Of a stretch of DNA of 64,000 bases, positions 21,450-31,020 are shown in pieces (position 1 is the stretch's first letter; each line of letters opens with the position of its first letter). The translations under genes and the position numbers were made by a program. The notes beneath the pieces are model-generated. The model did no database searches, had not been told where the DNA came from, and saw only the letters and a program-made list of their open reading frames with translations. The stretch spans positions 62,001-126,000 of the forward strand of contig NZ_LMWH01000161.1 in assembly GCF_001507435.1 (NCBI RefSeq), written 5' to 3'. Source of the stretch: Streptomyces sp. NRRL F-5122. GTDB lineage: Bacteria; Actinomycetota; Actinomycetes; Streptomycetales; Streptomycetaceae.

Positions 21450-22571
21450 ATGAGTGAAGAGAGCGCCGCCGTGACCCACCCCTTCCTGGACCTCGCCCCA
21501 CTGAGCACCGACCGCTTCGCCTCGATCGAGGACCGGGTGGCACGACTGCTGTCCACCGGGCAGGACGTCGTGATCATGCAGGGTGAGGCGCTGCTGCCTC
21601 TGGAGGGTGCGATCCGCGGCAGTGCCGGGCCCGGCACCACGGCACTGAACGTGATCACCGGACCGTACGGGCAGACGTTCGGGGACTGGCTGCGGGACTG
21701 CGGCGCCACGGTGTACGACCTCGCCGTCCCGTTCCACACCGCGGCCACGGCGGCGCAGGTCCGTGAGGCGCTCGCCGAGCACCCGGAGATCGACTTCGTC
21801 TCCCTGGTGCACGCCGAGGCCGCAACCGGCAATACGAACCCGGTGGCGGAGATCGGCGCGGTGGTACGGGAGCACGGCGCACTGTTCTATCTGGACGCGG
21901 TCGCCTCGATCGGCGCCGAGCCGGTGCTGCCGGACGCATGGGGCGTGGACCTGTGCGTGATCGGGGCCCAGAAGGCGATGGGCGGACCGGCCGGCGTCTC
22001 GGCGGTGTCCGTGAGCCGGCGCGCCTGGACCCGGATGGCGGCCAACTCGCGGGCTCCGCGCCGGTCGTACCTCTCGCTCCTGGACTGGAAGGAGCGCTGG
22101 ATCGACGCCGGACGCAAGGCGCTGCTCCACGCCCCGGCGCAGTTGGAGATGCTGGCGCTGGAGGCATGTCTGGAGCGGATCGAGAGCGCGGGCCTGGACG
22201 CCGTGATCGCCCGGCACCGGTCCGCCGCCGCGGCGACGCGGGCGGGCGTGCTCGCCCTCGGCGGGGGCCTGGAGCCCTATGTGCTCGACGCCGCGGAGGC
22301 GGCGCCCGTCGCCACGACCCTGCGAACCCCCTCCGATGTGGTCGCGGCCGAACTGGTCGCCAAGGCCCTGGAGTCGGACCCCGCGCTGCCGCTCTCCGCG
22401 GGTGGGGGTGCGCTGGCGAAGGAGATGATCAGGGTCAACCACTACGGGGCCGACGCGACCCTCGAGGCCGTCCGGGAGAGCCTGACCGCCCTGGGCACCG
22501 CGCTCGGCGACTTCGGAGCCGTCGTGGACACCGCGGCCGCCCGCGGGTCGGCCGCCCGGGCGTGGGGCTGA
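21450..22571 (+). CDS. PLP-dependent aminotransferase class V (alanine-glyoxylate type)
   Basis: A 373-residue fold-type I PLP enzyme. The lysine lies in LCVIGAQKAMGGPAG, preceded by the Asp of FYLDAVASIGAEPV. Features such as SAGPGTTALNVITGPYGQTF resemble serine-pyruvate / alanine-glyoxylate aminotransferases. The amino-group donor is unknown. No strong ribosome site precedes the ATG; a GTG at 21471 preceded by GAAGAGAG is a plausible alternative. It lies immediately upstream of ectABCD but is separated from it by 372 bases, so it is probably not cotranscribed. Confidence 0.82.
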   Translation: MSEESAAVTHPFLDLAPLSTDRFASIEDRVARLLSTGQDVVIMQGEALLPLEGAIRGSAGPGTTALNVITGPYGQTFGDWLRDCGATVYDLAVPFHTAATAAQVREALAEHPEIDFVSLVHAEAATGNTNPVAEIGAVVREHGALFYLDAVASIGAEPVLPDAWGVDLCVIGAQKAMGGPAGVSAVSVSRRAWTRMAANSRAPRRSYLSLLDWKERWIDAGRKALLHAPAQLEMLALEACLERIESAGLDAVIARHRSAAAATRAGVLALGGGLEPYVLDAAEAAPVATTLRTPSDVVAAELVAKALESDPALPLSAGGGALAKEMIRVNHYGADATLEAVRESLTALGTALGDFGAVVDTAAARGSAARAWG

Positions 22572-22943
22572 ACGAAGGCGCGCCGCGGGAGCCTCGGCGG
22601 TATGACCGGCACCTGAAATCGGCATTTCTTTCCAGGCCCCTTCCGCGTGATTATCGAATTCCCTTCAGGGCAGCTGCCCATATTCGTCTGCCCGCTTTCT
22701 TCTGGCCTAAACAACAAGATTCCGCGAACACCAACCGGCTTATTCCGGGCAGATCTCGCGAGGGTTGCAGTGATGTGACCGACTCCACATCGCGCCCCTT
22801 TTGTGCGGTATTTATCGGGCACAGTCTGACAATTTCTCCACCTTTTGATGGTCGCTCACGCCCGCGTGATAACACATGCGACATGCTTCCGTAACCCCTT
22901 TCGGCGATGCAATTTTGAATTTCCGTGGGTAAATTCCATCGAC
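22572..22943 (+). promoter_or_regulatory. Upstream control region of ectABCD
   Basis: A 372-base gap with clearly lower GC than its surroundings, typical of a regulated Streptomyces promoter region. It contains a perfect 12-base palindrome GGGCAGCTGCCC at 22668-22679, plus TCTGCCC at 22687-22693 and its inverse GGGCAGA at 22747-22753. A possible sigma-70-like promoter is TTGATG at 22845-22850 with GATAAC at 22868-22873 (17-base spacer). No open reading frame is convincing. The promoter assignment is by eye and tentative. Confidence 0.45.
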
Positions 22944-23486
22944 ATGACCGCCGCACAAGCAGACCTGCAAGCGGAATTCCTGGAAATGCCGGAGGGGCTG
23001 CGGATCGACCGTCCGGAGGTGGCGGACGGTGCCGCGCTCTGGCGCATCGCCAAGGACTCCAGAACCCTCGACCTGAACTCCTCCTACAGCTACCTGCTGT
23101 GGTGCCGTGACTTCGCCGGCACCTCGGCGGTGGTGCGCGCCGGCTCCGACGGTCGTCCCGTCGGGTTCCTCACCGCGTACCTCAGGCCCGACCGCCCGCA
23201 CACCCTCTTGGTGTGGCAGGTGGCCGTGGACTCCGCCCACCGCGGGCAGGGCCTCGCGGCGCGACTGCTCGACTCGGTCACGGCACGGGCCGCCAAGGAG
23301 CACGCCGTGACCACGGTCGAGACGACGATCACCCCCGGCAACACCGCCTCCGAGCGCCTGTTCACGGCGTACGCGCGACGCCATGGCGCGGCCGTGGAAC
23401 GCGAGGTCCTCTTCGACGCCCGTCAGTTCCCCGACGGATCGCACGACCCCGAGGTCCTCTACCGCATCGGCCCCCTCGCCTTCTGA
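22944..23486 (+). CDS. ectA: L-2,4-diaminobutyrate N-acetyltransferase
   Basis: A 180-residue GNAT enzyme. The acetyl-CoA loop is in [19 protein letters not shown], and the family stretch [18 protein letters not shown] is near the start. It acetylates the gamma-amino group of diaminobutyrate, the second step of ectoine synthesis. I start at the ATG of MTAAQADLQ; in-frame codons further upstream lie in the low-GC leader and have no family similarity. It is the first gene of the ectABCD operon. Confidence 0.95.
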   Translation: MTAAQADLQAEFLEMPEGLRIDRPEVADGAALWRIAKDSRTLDLNSSYSYLLWCRDFAGTSAVVRAGSDGRPVGFLTAYLRPDRPHTLLVWQVAVDSAHRGQGLAARLLDSVTARAAKEHAVTTVETTITPGNTASERLFTAYARRHGAAVEREVLFDARQFPDGSHDPEVLYRIGPLAF

Positions 23487-23534
23487 CCTTCACGCACTTC
23501 TCCCCTCCCCCACGCATCGAGGAGCGTTTTCGCC

Positions 23535-24806
23535 GTGACCATCACCCAGCCCGACCTCAGCGTCTTCGAGACCCTGGAGTCGGAGGTGCGCAGCTACTGC
23601 CGCGGCTGGCCCACCGTCTTCGACCGCGCGCAGGGCAGCCGCCTCTACGACGAGGACGGCCACGAGTACCTCGACTTCTTCGCCGGCGCCGGTTCCCTCA
23701 ACTACGGGCACAACAACCCCGTCCTGAAACGGGCGTTGATCGACTACCTGGAGCGGGACGGCATCACCCACGGCCTCGACATGTCGACCACCGCCAAGCG
23801 TTCCTTCCTGCGGACGTTCCAGGACCTCGTGCTGCGGCCGCGGGATCTGCCGTACAAGGTGATGTTCCCGGGCCCCACCGGTACCAACGCCGTCGAGTCC
23901 GCTCTCAAGCTGGCCCGCAAGGTGAAGGGCCGCGAGGCCATCGTGTCCTTCACCAACGCCTTCCACGGCATGTCCCTGGGCTCTCTCGCCGTCACCGGCA
24001 ACGCCTTCAAGCGCGCCGGTGCCGGGATTCCGCTCGTCCACGGTACGCCCATGCCCTTCGACCACTACCTCGACGGGCAGGTCCCGGACTTCCTCTGGTT
24101 CGAGCGGCTCCTGGAGGACCAGGGGTCGGGACTCAACCGGCCCGCCGCCGTCATCGTGGAGACCGTGCAGGGCGAGGGCGGCATCAATGTCGCCCGCACC
24201 GAGTGGCTGCGGAGCCTCGCCGATCTGTGCGCACGCCGCGACATGCTGCTGATCGTCGACGACATCCAGATGGGCTGCGGCCGTACCGGCGCCTTCTTCT
24301 CGTTCGAGGAGGCCGGGATCGTGCCCGACATCGTCACCGTGTCCAAGTCCATCAGCGGCTACGGACTGCCCATGTCGCTGTGCCTGTTCAAGCCCGAGCT
24401 CGACATCTGGGAGCCGGGCGAGCACAACGGCACCTTCCGCGGCAACAATCCCGCGTTCGTCACGGCCACCGCCGCTCTGGAGACCTACTGGACCGACGGG
24501 TCCGCCATGGAGAAGCAGACCCGCACCCGCGGCGAGCAGATCGAGCAGGAGCTGATCTCGATCACCGAGGAGAACCTCGCCGACATCAAGGAGTACCGCG
24601 GACGCGGGCTTGTCTGGGGGCTGGAGTTCCACGACAAGGAACGTGCCGGACGTGTCGCCCGCCGCGCCTTCGAGCTCGGGCTGCTGGTGGAGACCTCCGG
24701 TCCCGAGAGCGAGGTCGTCAAACTGCTCCCCGCCCTCACCATCACCCCGGACGAGCTGGACGAGGGCCTCAGCACCCTCGCCCGGGCCGTCCGCGAGACC
24801 GTCTGA
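23535..24806 (+). CDS. ectB: Diaminobutyrate-2-oxoglutarate transaminase
   Basis: A 423-residue class III PLP aminotransferase that converts aspartate semialdehyde to L-2,4-diaminobutyrate with glutamate as donor. Visible motifs are [16 protein letters not shown], the Asp of [15 protein letters not shown], and the PLP-lysine region [15 protein letters not shown]. The GTG start follows the purine-rich GAGGAGCG about 10 bases upstream. Spacing from ectA is 48 bases; ectC follows after 29. Confidence 0.96.
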   Translation: MTITQPDLSVFETLESEVRSYCRGWPTVFDRAQGSRLYDEDGHEYLDFFAGAGSLNYGHNNPVLKRALIDYLERDGITHGLDMSTTAKRSFLRTFQDLVLRPRDLPYKVMFPGPTGTNAVESALKLARKVKGREAIVSFTNAFHGMSLGSLAVTGNAFKRAGAGIPLVHGTPMPFDHYLDGQVPDFLWFERLLEDQGSGLNRPAAVIVETVQGEGGINVARTEWLRSLADLCARRDMLLIVDDIQMGCGRTGAFFSFEEAGIVPDIVTVSKSISGYGLPMSLCLFKPELDIWEPGEHNGTFRGNNPAFVTATAALETYWTDGSAMEKQTRTRGEQIEQELISITEENLADIKEYRGRGLVWGLEFHDKERAGRVARRAFELGLLVETSGPESEVVKLLPALTITPDELDEGLSTLARAVRETV

Positions 24807-24835
24807 ACAACCCCCAGAAGGAGGCACGCACCACC

Positions 24836-25234
24836 GTGATCGTCCGTTCGTTCAAGGAGATCGAAGGCACCGACCGGCACATCAAGTCGGCGTCCGGCAC
24901 CTGGGAGAGCAAGCGCATCGTCCTGGCCAGGGAGAAGGTCGGCTTCTCCCTCCACGAGACGATCCTGTACGCGGGCATGGAGACGTCCATGTGGTACGCG
25001 AACCACATCGAGGCCGTCGTCTGTGTCGAGGGCGAGGCCGAACTGACCGACCAGGAGACCGGGAAGGCGTACACCATCACTCCCGGGACCATGTACCTCC
25101 TGGACGGGCACGAGCGGCACACGCTGCGGGTGAAGAAGGACTTCCGCTGCATCTGCGTCTTCAACCCCCCCGTGACCGGCCGGGAGGACCACGACGAGAA
25201 CGGCGTCTACCCGCTGCTCACCGAGGAGGTGTGA
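24836..25234 (+). CDS. ectC: L-ectoine synthase
   Basis: A 132-residue cupin that cyclises N-gamma-acetyl-diaminobutyrate to ectoine. The N-terminus [35 protein letters not shown] and the metal-binding [15 protein letters not shown] are all typical. The GTG start follows AGAAGGAGG, a strong ribosome site. Length is the family norm. Confidence 0.97.
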   Translation: MIVRSFKEIEGTDRHIKSASGTWESKRIVLAREKVGFSLHETILYAGMETSMWYANHIEAVVCVEGEAELTDQETGKAYTITPGTMYLLDGHERHTLRVKKDFRCICVFNPPVTGREDHDENGVYPLLTEEV

Positions 25235-25239
25235 AGCAC

Positions 25240-26130
25240 ATGACCACCACCGTCACCGATCTCTACCCGAGCCGGGGCGCCACCGAGGTGTCCGTCCCCC
25301 GGCAGGACCCGGTCGTCTGGGGCGCTCCCGGAACGCCGGGGCCGATCTCCGTGGATGACCTCCAGGCGTACGAGCGCGACGGCTTCCTCTCCATCGACCA
25401 GCTCATCGGTCAGGACGAAGTCGCCGTGTACCAGCAGGAGTTGGAGCGGCTCGTCAGCGACCCGCGGATCCGCGCCGACGAACGTTCGATCGTGGAGCCG
25501 AAGTCCAAGGAGATCCGGTCCGTCTTCGAGGTCCACAGGATCAGCGAGGTCTTCGCGAAGCTCGTCCGCGACGAGCGCGTCGTCGGGCGGGCGCGACAGA
25601 TCCTCGGCTCGGACGTGTACGTCCATCAGTCGCGGATCAACGTCAAGCCGGGGTTCGGGGCCAGTGGCTTCTACTGGCACTCCGACTTCGAGACCTGGCA
25701 CGCCGAGGACGGACTGCCGAACATGCGGACGGTGTCCGTCTCGATCGCCCTGACCGAGAACCACGACACCAACGGCGGCCTCATGATCATGCCGCGGTCG
25801 CACCGGACGTTCCTCGGCTGCGCCGGGGCCACGCCCGAGGACAACTACAAGAAGTCGCTGCAGATGCAGGACGCAGGCACGCCGTCCGACGAGGCGCTGA
25901 CCACGATGGCGGGCGAGTACGGCATCCGCCTGTTCACCGGGAAGGCCGGCTCGGCGACCTGGTTCGACTGCAACTGCATGCACGGGTCGGGCGACAACAT
26001 CACACCGTTCCCGCGCAGCAACGTCTTCATCGTGTTCAACAGTGTGGAGAACAAGGCGGTGGAACCGTTCGCGGCGCCGGTCCGGCGTCCGGAGTTCATC
26101 GGGGCGCGGGACTTCACCCCCGTGCGGTGA
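25240..26130 (+). CDS. ectD: Ectoine 5-hydroxylase
   Basis: A 296-residue Fe(II)/2-oxoglutarate dioxygenase that makes 5-hydroxyectoine. The iron-binding HxD is in FYWHSDFETWHAEDGLPN, and the distal His in CNCMHGSGDNITPF; the Arg for 2-oxoglutarate is in the final strand. The ATG comes 5 bases after the ectC stop. The operon end is marked by a perfect 15-bp hairpin at 26145-26188. Its presence means the host makes both ectoine and hydroxyectoine as osmo- and thermoprotectants. Confidence 0.96.
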   Translation: MTTTVTDLYPSRGATEVSVPRQDPVVWGAPGTPGPISVDDLQAYERDGFLSIDQLIGQDEVAVYQQELERLVSDPRIRADERSIVEPKSKEIRSVFEVHRISEVFAKLVRDERVVGRARQILGSDVYVHQSRINVKPGFGASGFYWHSDFETWHAEDGLPNMRTVSVSIALTENHDTNGGLMIMPRSHRTFLGCAGATPEDNYKKSLQMQDAGTPSDEALTTMAGEYGIRLFTGKAGSATWFDCNCMHGSGDNITPFPRSNVFIVFNSVENKAVEPFAAPVRRPEFIGARDFTPVR

Positions 26131-26144
26131 CCGCACCGTGACCG

Positions 26145-26188
26145 CCGGGCCGGGGCCTCCTCGTGTGGGACATGAGGCCCCGGCCCGG
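26145..26188. terminator. Bidirectional terminator hairpin between ectD and the convergent aminotransferase
   Basis: Perfect 15-bp inverted repeat: arms 26145-26159 and 26174-26188, with a 14-base loop. It lies between two convergent genes and should end transcripts from both sides. There is no long T tract, as is common in Streptomyces. Confidence 0.8.
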
Positions 26189-26194
26189 TTCTGT

Positions 26195-27244
26195 TCAGCG
26201 GGACAGCGCATCCAGCAGGCGGTCGACGTCCGCGGGCGTGTTGTACAGATGGAAGGCGGCCCGCAGATGGCCCGCCCGGTCGGAGACCTCGAGCCCCGCG
26301 TCGCTCAACCCGCCCTGCCGGTGGCCGAGTCCGGGAACGGACACGATCGGCGAACCCGGCGCGGGGACCGGCTCGTGGCCGAGGTCACCGAGGCCCGCGC
26401 GGAAGCGGTCGGCGAGGGCGAGGTCGTGCGCGCGGACGGCCTCCACGCCGAGTTCCTCGAGCAGTTCGAGAGAGCGGCGGGCGCCCGCGTAGGAGAGCAG
26501 CGCGGGACTCTCGTCGAAGCGGCGTGCCGAACGGGCCAGTTCCTCGACGGGGCCGTAGCAGCTGTCCCAGGGCCGCTCGCCCGCGACCCAGCCGGCGAAC
26601 AGCGGAGGGATGCCGCCGAGATCCTCCGGGACGACCAGGAACGCCACGCCCCGCGGGCAGAACAGCCACTTGAAGGCGACGGCCGCGACATAGTCGTGCG
26701 CGTCCGCGTCGAGGTCCAGCCAGCCGAGGGCCTGCGACGCGTCGATGTACGTGCGCGCCCCGTGCTCCTGCGCGGCAGCACGGATCGCGGGCAGGTCGGC
26801 CACGCGTCCGTCGGCGGACTGGGCGGCGCTCACCGCCACGAGCGCGGTGCCCGGACGCACCGAATCGGCGAGACGCTCCAGCGGCACGGCGCGCACCTTC
26901 AGGTCCCCGCGCATGTGGAAGGGGTTCACCACGGAGCTGAAGTCGGCCTCGGCGGTCAGGACTTCGGCACCCTCGGGCAGCGAGGCGGCGATCAGCCCGG
27001 TGTAGGTGGCCACCGAGGACCCGGCCGCCACCCGGCTCGCCGGAACACGGGTCAGCCGGGCGAACGAGGCCCGCGCCGCCTCCACGTCGGCGAACATGTC
27101 GGTGGGCTGCCCCGCGGCGACCGATTCCACGGCCGTGCGCAGGGCGTGCACGGCGCGGGCGGGCAGCAGCCCGACCGCGGCGGTGTTCAGATATGTGTTC
27201 TTCGGGGCGAACTCGGCACGGACGAGGCTCTCGAAGGTCTCCAT
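26195..27244 (-). CDS. Aminotransferase class V / cysteine-desulfurase-like protein
   Basis: A 349-residue PLP enzyme. The lysine is in VAAVAFKWLFCPRGVAFLV, preceded by YIDASQALGWLDLD (PLP Asp). The N-terminal LNTAAVGLLPARAV resembles the kynureninase/isopenicillin epimerase-like branch. The substrate is unknown. I start at the ATG at 27244 (METFESLVRAEF); the reading frame upstream adds 22 residues without family character. It is convergent with ectD and 97 bases downstream of the FrnE-like gene. Confidence 0.82.
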   Translation of the reverse strand: METFESLVRAEFAPKNTYLNTAAVGLLPARAVHALRTAVESVAAGQPTDMFADVEAARASFARLTRVPASRVAAGSSVATYTGLIAASLPEGAEVLTAEADFSSVVNPFHMRGDLKVRAVPLERLADSVRPGTALVAVSAAQSADGRVADLPAIRAAAQEHGARTYIDASQALGWLDLDADAHDYVAAVAFKWLFCPRGVAFLVVPEDLGGIPPLFAGWVAGERPWDSCYGPVEELARSARRFDESPALLSYAGARRSLELLEELGVEAVRAHDLALADRFRAGLGDLGHEPVPAPGSPIVSVPGLGHRQGGLSDAGLEVSDRAGHLRAAFHLYNTPADVDRLLDALSR

Positions 27245-27341
27245 GGGACCACTGTGCGGCCCCATGAAGTCACAGTCCATTGCCGATGTGTACGCGGTGT
27301 CCTCAAGCAACGCTTATACATCCGCGCCGAGCTGCCGCTTC

Positions 27342-28058
27342 TCAGTTCTGCGGGACCGCGCACCCGTCCGGGCCGCAGGCCTCCGCGCCGCCGTCCTCGA
27401 TCAGCTTCAGGGGCGGGCGCTCGCCCCAGGCCTGGGTCAGCGCCTGGGTGAAGACCTCTGCGGGCTGCGCGCCGGAGACGCCGTACTTCCGGTCGAGCAC
27501 GAAGAACGGCACACCGTTCGCGCCCAGCTCGGCCGCCTCCCGCTCGTCCGCGCGCACGGCGTCGGCGTACGCGGCCGGGTCGGCGAGGACCGTGCGGACC
27601 GCCTCGGCGTCGAGCCCGGCTTCCACGGCAAGCTCCACCAGCCGCTCGTCGCCCTCGGTGAAGAGGGAGCGCTCCTCGGCGAAGTTCGCCCGGTACAGGA
27701 TCTGGATCAGCCGGTCCTGCCTGCCCTGCTCCTTGGCGAAGTGGAGCAGGCGGTGCATGTCGAAGGTGTTGCCGTGGTCGCGGCCCGAGGTGCGGTAGCC
27801 CAGACCCTCGGCGGCGGCCTGCACGCCGAGGTTCTTCTCGCCGGCCTGTGCCTGCGCCTCGCTCATCCCGTACTTCTTGGCGAGCATCGTGAGAACCGGC
27901 TGGACGTCGTCCTTGGCACGGTGCGGATCCAGCTCGAAGGAGCGGTGCACCACCTCGACCTGATCGCGGTGCGGGAAGGCCCCGAGCGCCTTCTCGAAGC
28001 GGGCCTTGCCCACGTAGCACCACGGGCAGGCGATGTCGCTCCAGATCTCCACGCGCAT
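27342..28058 (-). CDS. DsbA family oxidoreductase, FrnE-like
   Basis: A 238-residue thioredoxin-fold protein with the active-site CPWC at residues 11-14 (IACPWCYVGKARFEKAL) and the cis-Pro region GANGVPFFVLDRKYGVSGAQ. FrnE relatives are cytoplasmic polyketide-associated or stress-related disulfide isomerases. No signal peptide is visible. Two further Cys lie at the extreme C-terminus (ACGPDGCAVPQN), which could form a second redox pair as described for FrnE proteins. The precise role is unknown. Confidence 0.88.
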   Translation of the reverse strand: MRVEIWSDIACPWCYVGKARFEKALGAFPHRDQVEVVHRSFELDPHRAKDDVQPVLTMLAKKYGMSEAQAQAGEKNLGVQAAAEGLGYRTSGRDHGNTFDMHRLLHFAKEQGRQDRLIQILYRANFAEERSLFTEGDERLVELAVEAGLDAEAVRTVLADPAAYADAVRADEREAAELGANGVPFFVLDRKYGVSGAQPAEVFTQALTQAWGERPPLKLIEDGGAEACGPDGCAVPQN

Positions 28059-28133
28059 GTCTTCGGCTTCTCTCCAGTTCGCACGGTACGGAGACTCCCT
28101 CCGTGACCTGTGTGAACGTTCAAGCGATTCCCT

Positions 28134-28637
28134 TCATTCCCGTGGAACCGCGTACCGAAGGAAGAGGTGGTGATCCCCTTCGACGGGCGGGTTCTCCGGG
28201 TCCGGGACCCATCCGAGGCGGGCGTAGAAGGCCTGGGCGCGCCGGTTGTCCACGTGCACGTCGAGGACGGCACTCCGTTTGCCGTCGGCCTGCCACTGCT
28301 CGACACAGGCCGCGTGCAGCACGGAGCCGACGCCCCGGCGCCAGTGCCCGGGGTCGACGTGGAACTGGAAGAGCTTCACCGTGTCCTGCCGCGCACCGGG
28401 CGGCGTACGGAAGGACGCGACGGCGACGATGCCACCGTGTTCGACGACACACATCACCTGCCCGTCGGGCCGCTCGAGGGCACCGCGCCAGGCGGCGAGC
28501 CAGTCGGTGCCGTCCTGCGGCGGCCCGTCGGGGTAGTAGGTCGCCCGGGCGCGGGCGTGCAGATCGGCGACGGCTCGTACCTCGGCGGGCAGAGCGGTTC
28601 GGATCACCCGGTCCCCGGCCCCACGGTCTCTGATCAT
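28134..28637 (-). CDS. GNAT family N-acetyltransferase
   Basis: A 167-residue GNAT protein. The acetyl-CoA motif is in FHVDPGHWRRGVGSVLHAAC, followed by LDVHVDNRRAQAFYARLGW. The substrate cannot be predicted. It stands alone on the minus strand, 75 bases from the FrnE-like start, with no sign of coupling to its neighbours. Confidence 0.85.
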   Translation of the reverse strand: MIRDRGAGDRVIRTALPAEVRAVADLHARARATYYPDGPPQDGTDWLAAWRGALERPDGQVMCVVEHGGIVAVASFRTPPGARQDTVKLFQFHVDPGHWRRGVGSVLHAACVEQWQADGKRSAVLDVHVDNRRAQAFYARLGWVPDPENPPVEGDHHLFLRYAVPRE

Positions 28638-28698
28638 GCAACCAGGGACGTGGACGCGTCCGGGCCGGTTCCAGGTCCGCCGGGAGCGGCGGCGCGCT

Positions 28699-29307
28699 TC
28701 AGCTGCCGTCTCTCAGGTCCTGGGGCCAGTTCGGACGGAATTCGATGCCCTCGTACGTCACCACGCACCCCTCCCCCATGGGCGACTGGGTCATGAAGCC
28801 CACGAGCGCCGCCCCCGTCTCCTTCTCGTCGCCCAAGGTGAACAGGCGCACGAACGTCCAGCGCTCGCCGTCACGAGAAGCGTGGAAGGCGAAGGCCCGG
28901 CCGGTGCGGCTGACCCGGAGCCACACCGAACTCCCCTCCACTGTGAAGGAGTTCGCGTCGTCGGAGTGGCCGCGGGTGACCACCGTGCAGACGGTGGGCA
29001 CGTCCGGCGAGTACTCCAGGCAGAGCTTGGCCCAGGCCCGTTCGCCGACATGGACGTAGAGCACTCCGGCGTCGAAGGACGCGTTGAAGCCGACGGTCAC
29101 CCGGGCGATCAGCTGGAAGTCGCCCTCGGGCGCACCCAGGAGCCGGGGAGCGTCCGAGGCCGGCTCCAGCGCCTCGCCGGTGGGCGGAACGAATCGATCC
29201 TGCCGGGCACCTGCCCAGCCGGTGAGCACCCCGTCCTCGTACGACCAGTGACCGTCGGGCCCGTACGTACGCAGGGAGAACGGGAGTTCGGGAAGTTCAA
29301 CGTCCAT
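28699..29307 (-). CDS. DUF1349 (concanavalin A-like) domain protein
   Basis: A 202-residue all-beta protein with the DUF1349 pattern: FNASFDAGVLYVHVGERAWAK, then VCTVVTRGHSDDANSF and the final SPMGEGCVVTYEGIEF. DUF1349 proteins have a jelly-roll lectin-like fold and resemble yeast Ree1; a sugar-binding or enolase-related role has been suggested, but none is established for this one. No signal peptide, so cytoplasmic. Confidence 0.8.
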   Translation of the reverse strand: MDVELPELPFSLRTYGPDGHWSYEDGVLTGWAGARQDRFVPPTGEALEPASDAPRLLGAPEGDFQLIARVTVGFNASFDAGVLYVHVGERAWAKLCLEYSPDVPTVCTVVTRGHSDDANSFTVEGSSVWLRVSRTGRAFAFHASRDGERWTFVRLFTLGDEKETGAALVGFMTQSPMGEGCVVTYEGIEFRPNWPQDLRDGS

Positions 29308-29371
29308 TGGCGAAGTCTCTCAGGCACGCTCCGGAGCGGCGCGAGGAACCCCGCCATCCACCACGAAAGCA

Positions 29372-29417
29372 CCCGCGGGCCGCAACGCGCCGGACGCGAC
29401 GCGCCGTGGCCCGCGGG
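29372..29417 (-). terminator. Hairpin downstream of the aldehyde dehydrogenase gene
   Basis: Perfect 10-bp arms CCCGCGGGCC at 29372-29381 and GGCCCGCGGG at 29408-29417, loop 26 bases. It lies just past the stop of the aldehyde dehydrogenase gene on the minus strand. The long loop makes the call moderate. Confidence 0.55.
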
Positions 29418-29421
29418 ACGC

Positions 29422-30951
29422 TCACCTCTCCAGGCGTCCGTCGAAGCGCCTCGGCAGCCCGAGCGGATTGTCGTCCCGCAGCTCCGGAGGCAGCAGCGCC
29501 TCGGGGGCGCTCTGGTAGACGACGGGCCGCAGCCACCGCTCGATGGCCGTCCCGCCGACCGACGTGGAGGTGGATGTCGTCGCCGGGTAGGGGCCGCCGT
29601 GGTGCTGCGCGGGCGCCACCGCGACACCCGTCGGCCAGCCGTTGACGAGGACGCGTCCGGCGAGCGGGGTCAGTTCCGCGAGGATCTCCGCGCCACGGCC
29701 CTCTCCCGCCGCCTCCTGCGTCGACAGGTGGACCGTTGCGGTGAGGTTGCCGGGGAGCCGGTCCAGTACCCGCTTGACCTCGTCCTCGTCCTCGTAGCGC
29801 GCCACGACCGTGAGCGGGCCGAAGCACTCCTCGAGCAGGAGGTCGTGCTCCCCCGCGTCGGTGAGCTTCTCGGCCGGCACGGTGAGGAAGCCGGCGCTGA
29901 CGGTGTGCTCGCCGCACGCGCCGGCCGTGACCGGGGACTCCACATCGGGGAGCTCGGCGCGCTCGGCCACTCCGGCGAGGAAGTTGTCCCGCATGCGGTG
30001 GTCGAGCAGGACCCCCGCCTCGGTGTCGCTGACGGCGTCGGTCAGGGACTTCACCAGGCGGTCGCCGGACGCGCCCGCGGGGGCCAGGACGAATCCCGGC
30101 TTGACGCAGAACTGGCCCACGCCGAGCGTCATGGAGCCCGCGAGCCCCGCCCCGATGGCCTCGGCGCGCTCGGCCGCGGCCGCCTCGGTGACGACCACCG
30201 GGTTGAGCGAGCCGAGTTCGCCGTGGAAGGGGATCGGCACGGGGCGGGCCGCCGCCGCGTCGAAGAGCGCACGGCCACCGCGCACGGAGCCGGTGAACCC
30301 GGCGGCGGCGACCAGCGGGTGCTTGATCAGCTCGATGCCCGCCTCGAAGCCGTGCACCAGACCGACGACGCCCTTGGGAATGCCGTGCGACGCGGCGGCC
30401 CGGCGCAGCGTCGCCGCGACCAGTTCGGAGAGCGCGGGGTGGTCGGGGTGGGCCTTGACGACGACGGGGCAGCCCGCGGCGAGCGCGCTCGCGGTGTCGC
30501 CGCCGGCCACCGAGAAGGCGAAGGGGAAGTTGGAGGCGGAGTAGACCGCGACGACACCGAGCGGGATCTTGTAGCGGCGCAGGTCCGGGATCGGCGGGGT
30601 CGCGGTGTCGTCCGGGTGGTTGATCACGACGTCGAGGAAGGCTCCCTCGTCGACGATGTCCGCGAAGGCACGCAACTGGTAGCAGGTCCGGGCGAGTTCA
30701 CCCGTGAGCCGGACCGGGCCGAGGGCGGTCTCGGCGTCGGCCGCCTCGACGAGCTGCTCCTTCGCGGTCTCCAGCTGGTCGGCGGCGGCACGCAGGAAGG
30801 CCGAGCGGACGGTGCGGTCGGCGAGGGCTCCGCGCACGGAGTGGGCCGCGCGGACGGCGGCGTCCACCTCCTGGGCCGTGGCCTCCACCGCAACCTGTTC
30901 GCGCTGCTTCCCGGTTCGGGGGTCGACACTCCAGACTGGTGCTGCTGCCAC
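29422..30951 (-). CDS. Aldehyde dehydrogenase, probable alpha-ketoglutaric semialdehyde dehydrogenase (NADP+)
   Basis: A 509-residue ALDH-superfamily enzyme. The general-base Glu is in FHGELGSLNPVVV (about residue 246) and the catalytic Cys in GVGQFCVKPGFVLA (about residue 282). These spellings are typical of 2,5-dioxovalerate dehydrogenases, which oxidise alpha-ketoglutaric semialdehyde to 2-oxoglutarate, the last step of oxidative pentose- and hexose-acid catabolism. The GTG start follows GGAGGG by about 8 bases; an upstream extension lacks family similarity. It is divergent from an IclR regulator. Dehydratases feeding this intermediate lie 6-13 kb away. Confidence 0.85.
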   Translation of the reverse strand: MAAAPVWSVDPRTGKQREQVAVEATAQEVDAAVRAAHSVRGALADRTVRSAFLRAAADQLETAKEQLVEAADAETALGPVRLTGELARTCYQLRAFADIVDEGAFLDVVINHPDDTATPPIPDLRRYKIPLGVVAVYSASNFPFAFSVAGGDTASALAAGCPVVVKAHPDHPALSELVAATLRRAAASHGIPKGVVGLVHGFEAGIELIKHPLVAAAGFTGSVRGGRALFDAAAARPVPIPFHGELGSLNPVVVTEAAAAERAEAIGAGLAGSMTLGVGQFCVKPGFVLAPAGASGDRLVKSLTDAVSDTEAGVLLDHRMRDNFLAGVAERAELPDVESPVTAGACGEHTVSAGFLTVPAEKLTDAGEHDLLLEECFGPLTVVARYEDEDEVKRVLDRLPGNLTATVHLSTQEAAGEGRGAEILAELTPLAGRVLVNGWPTGVAVAPAQHHGGPYPATTSTSTSVGGTAIERWLRPVVYQSAPEALLPPELRDDNPLGLPRRFDGRLER

Positions 30952-31002
30952 CGCGGATCCCTCCAGATGTCTTGCCGCAGTTCGTACCTCATCGACCAGG
31001 TA

Positions 31003-31020
31003 TGTTCGATATGCTGAACA
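31003..31020. promoter_or_regulatory. Candidate operator between the aldehyde dehydrogenase and iclR genes
   Basis: An 18-base imperfect palindrome TGTTCGATATGCTGAACA with perfect 5-base arms TGTTC/GAACA lies in the 133-base divergent gap. The octamer ATATGCTG within it (31009-31016) recurs at 31037-31044, 28 bases on. Position and symmetry suggest a binding site for the adjacent IclR protein; this is inference. Confidence 0.5.
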
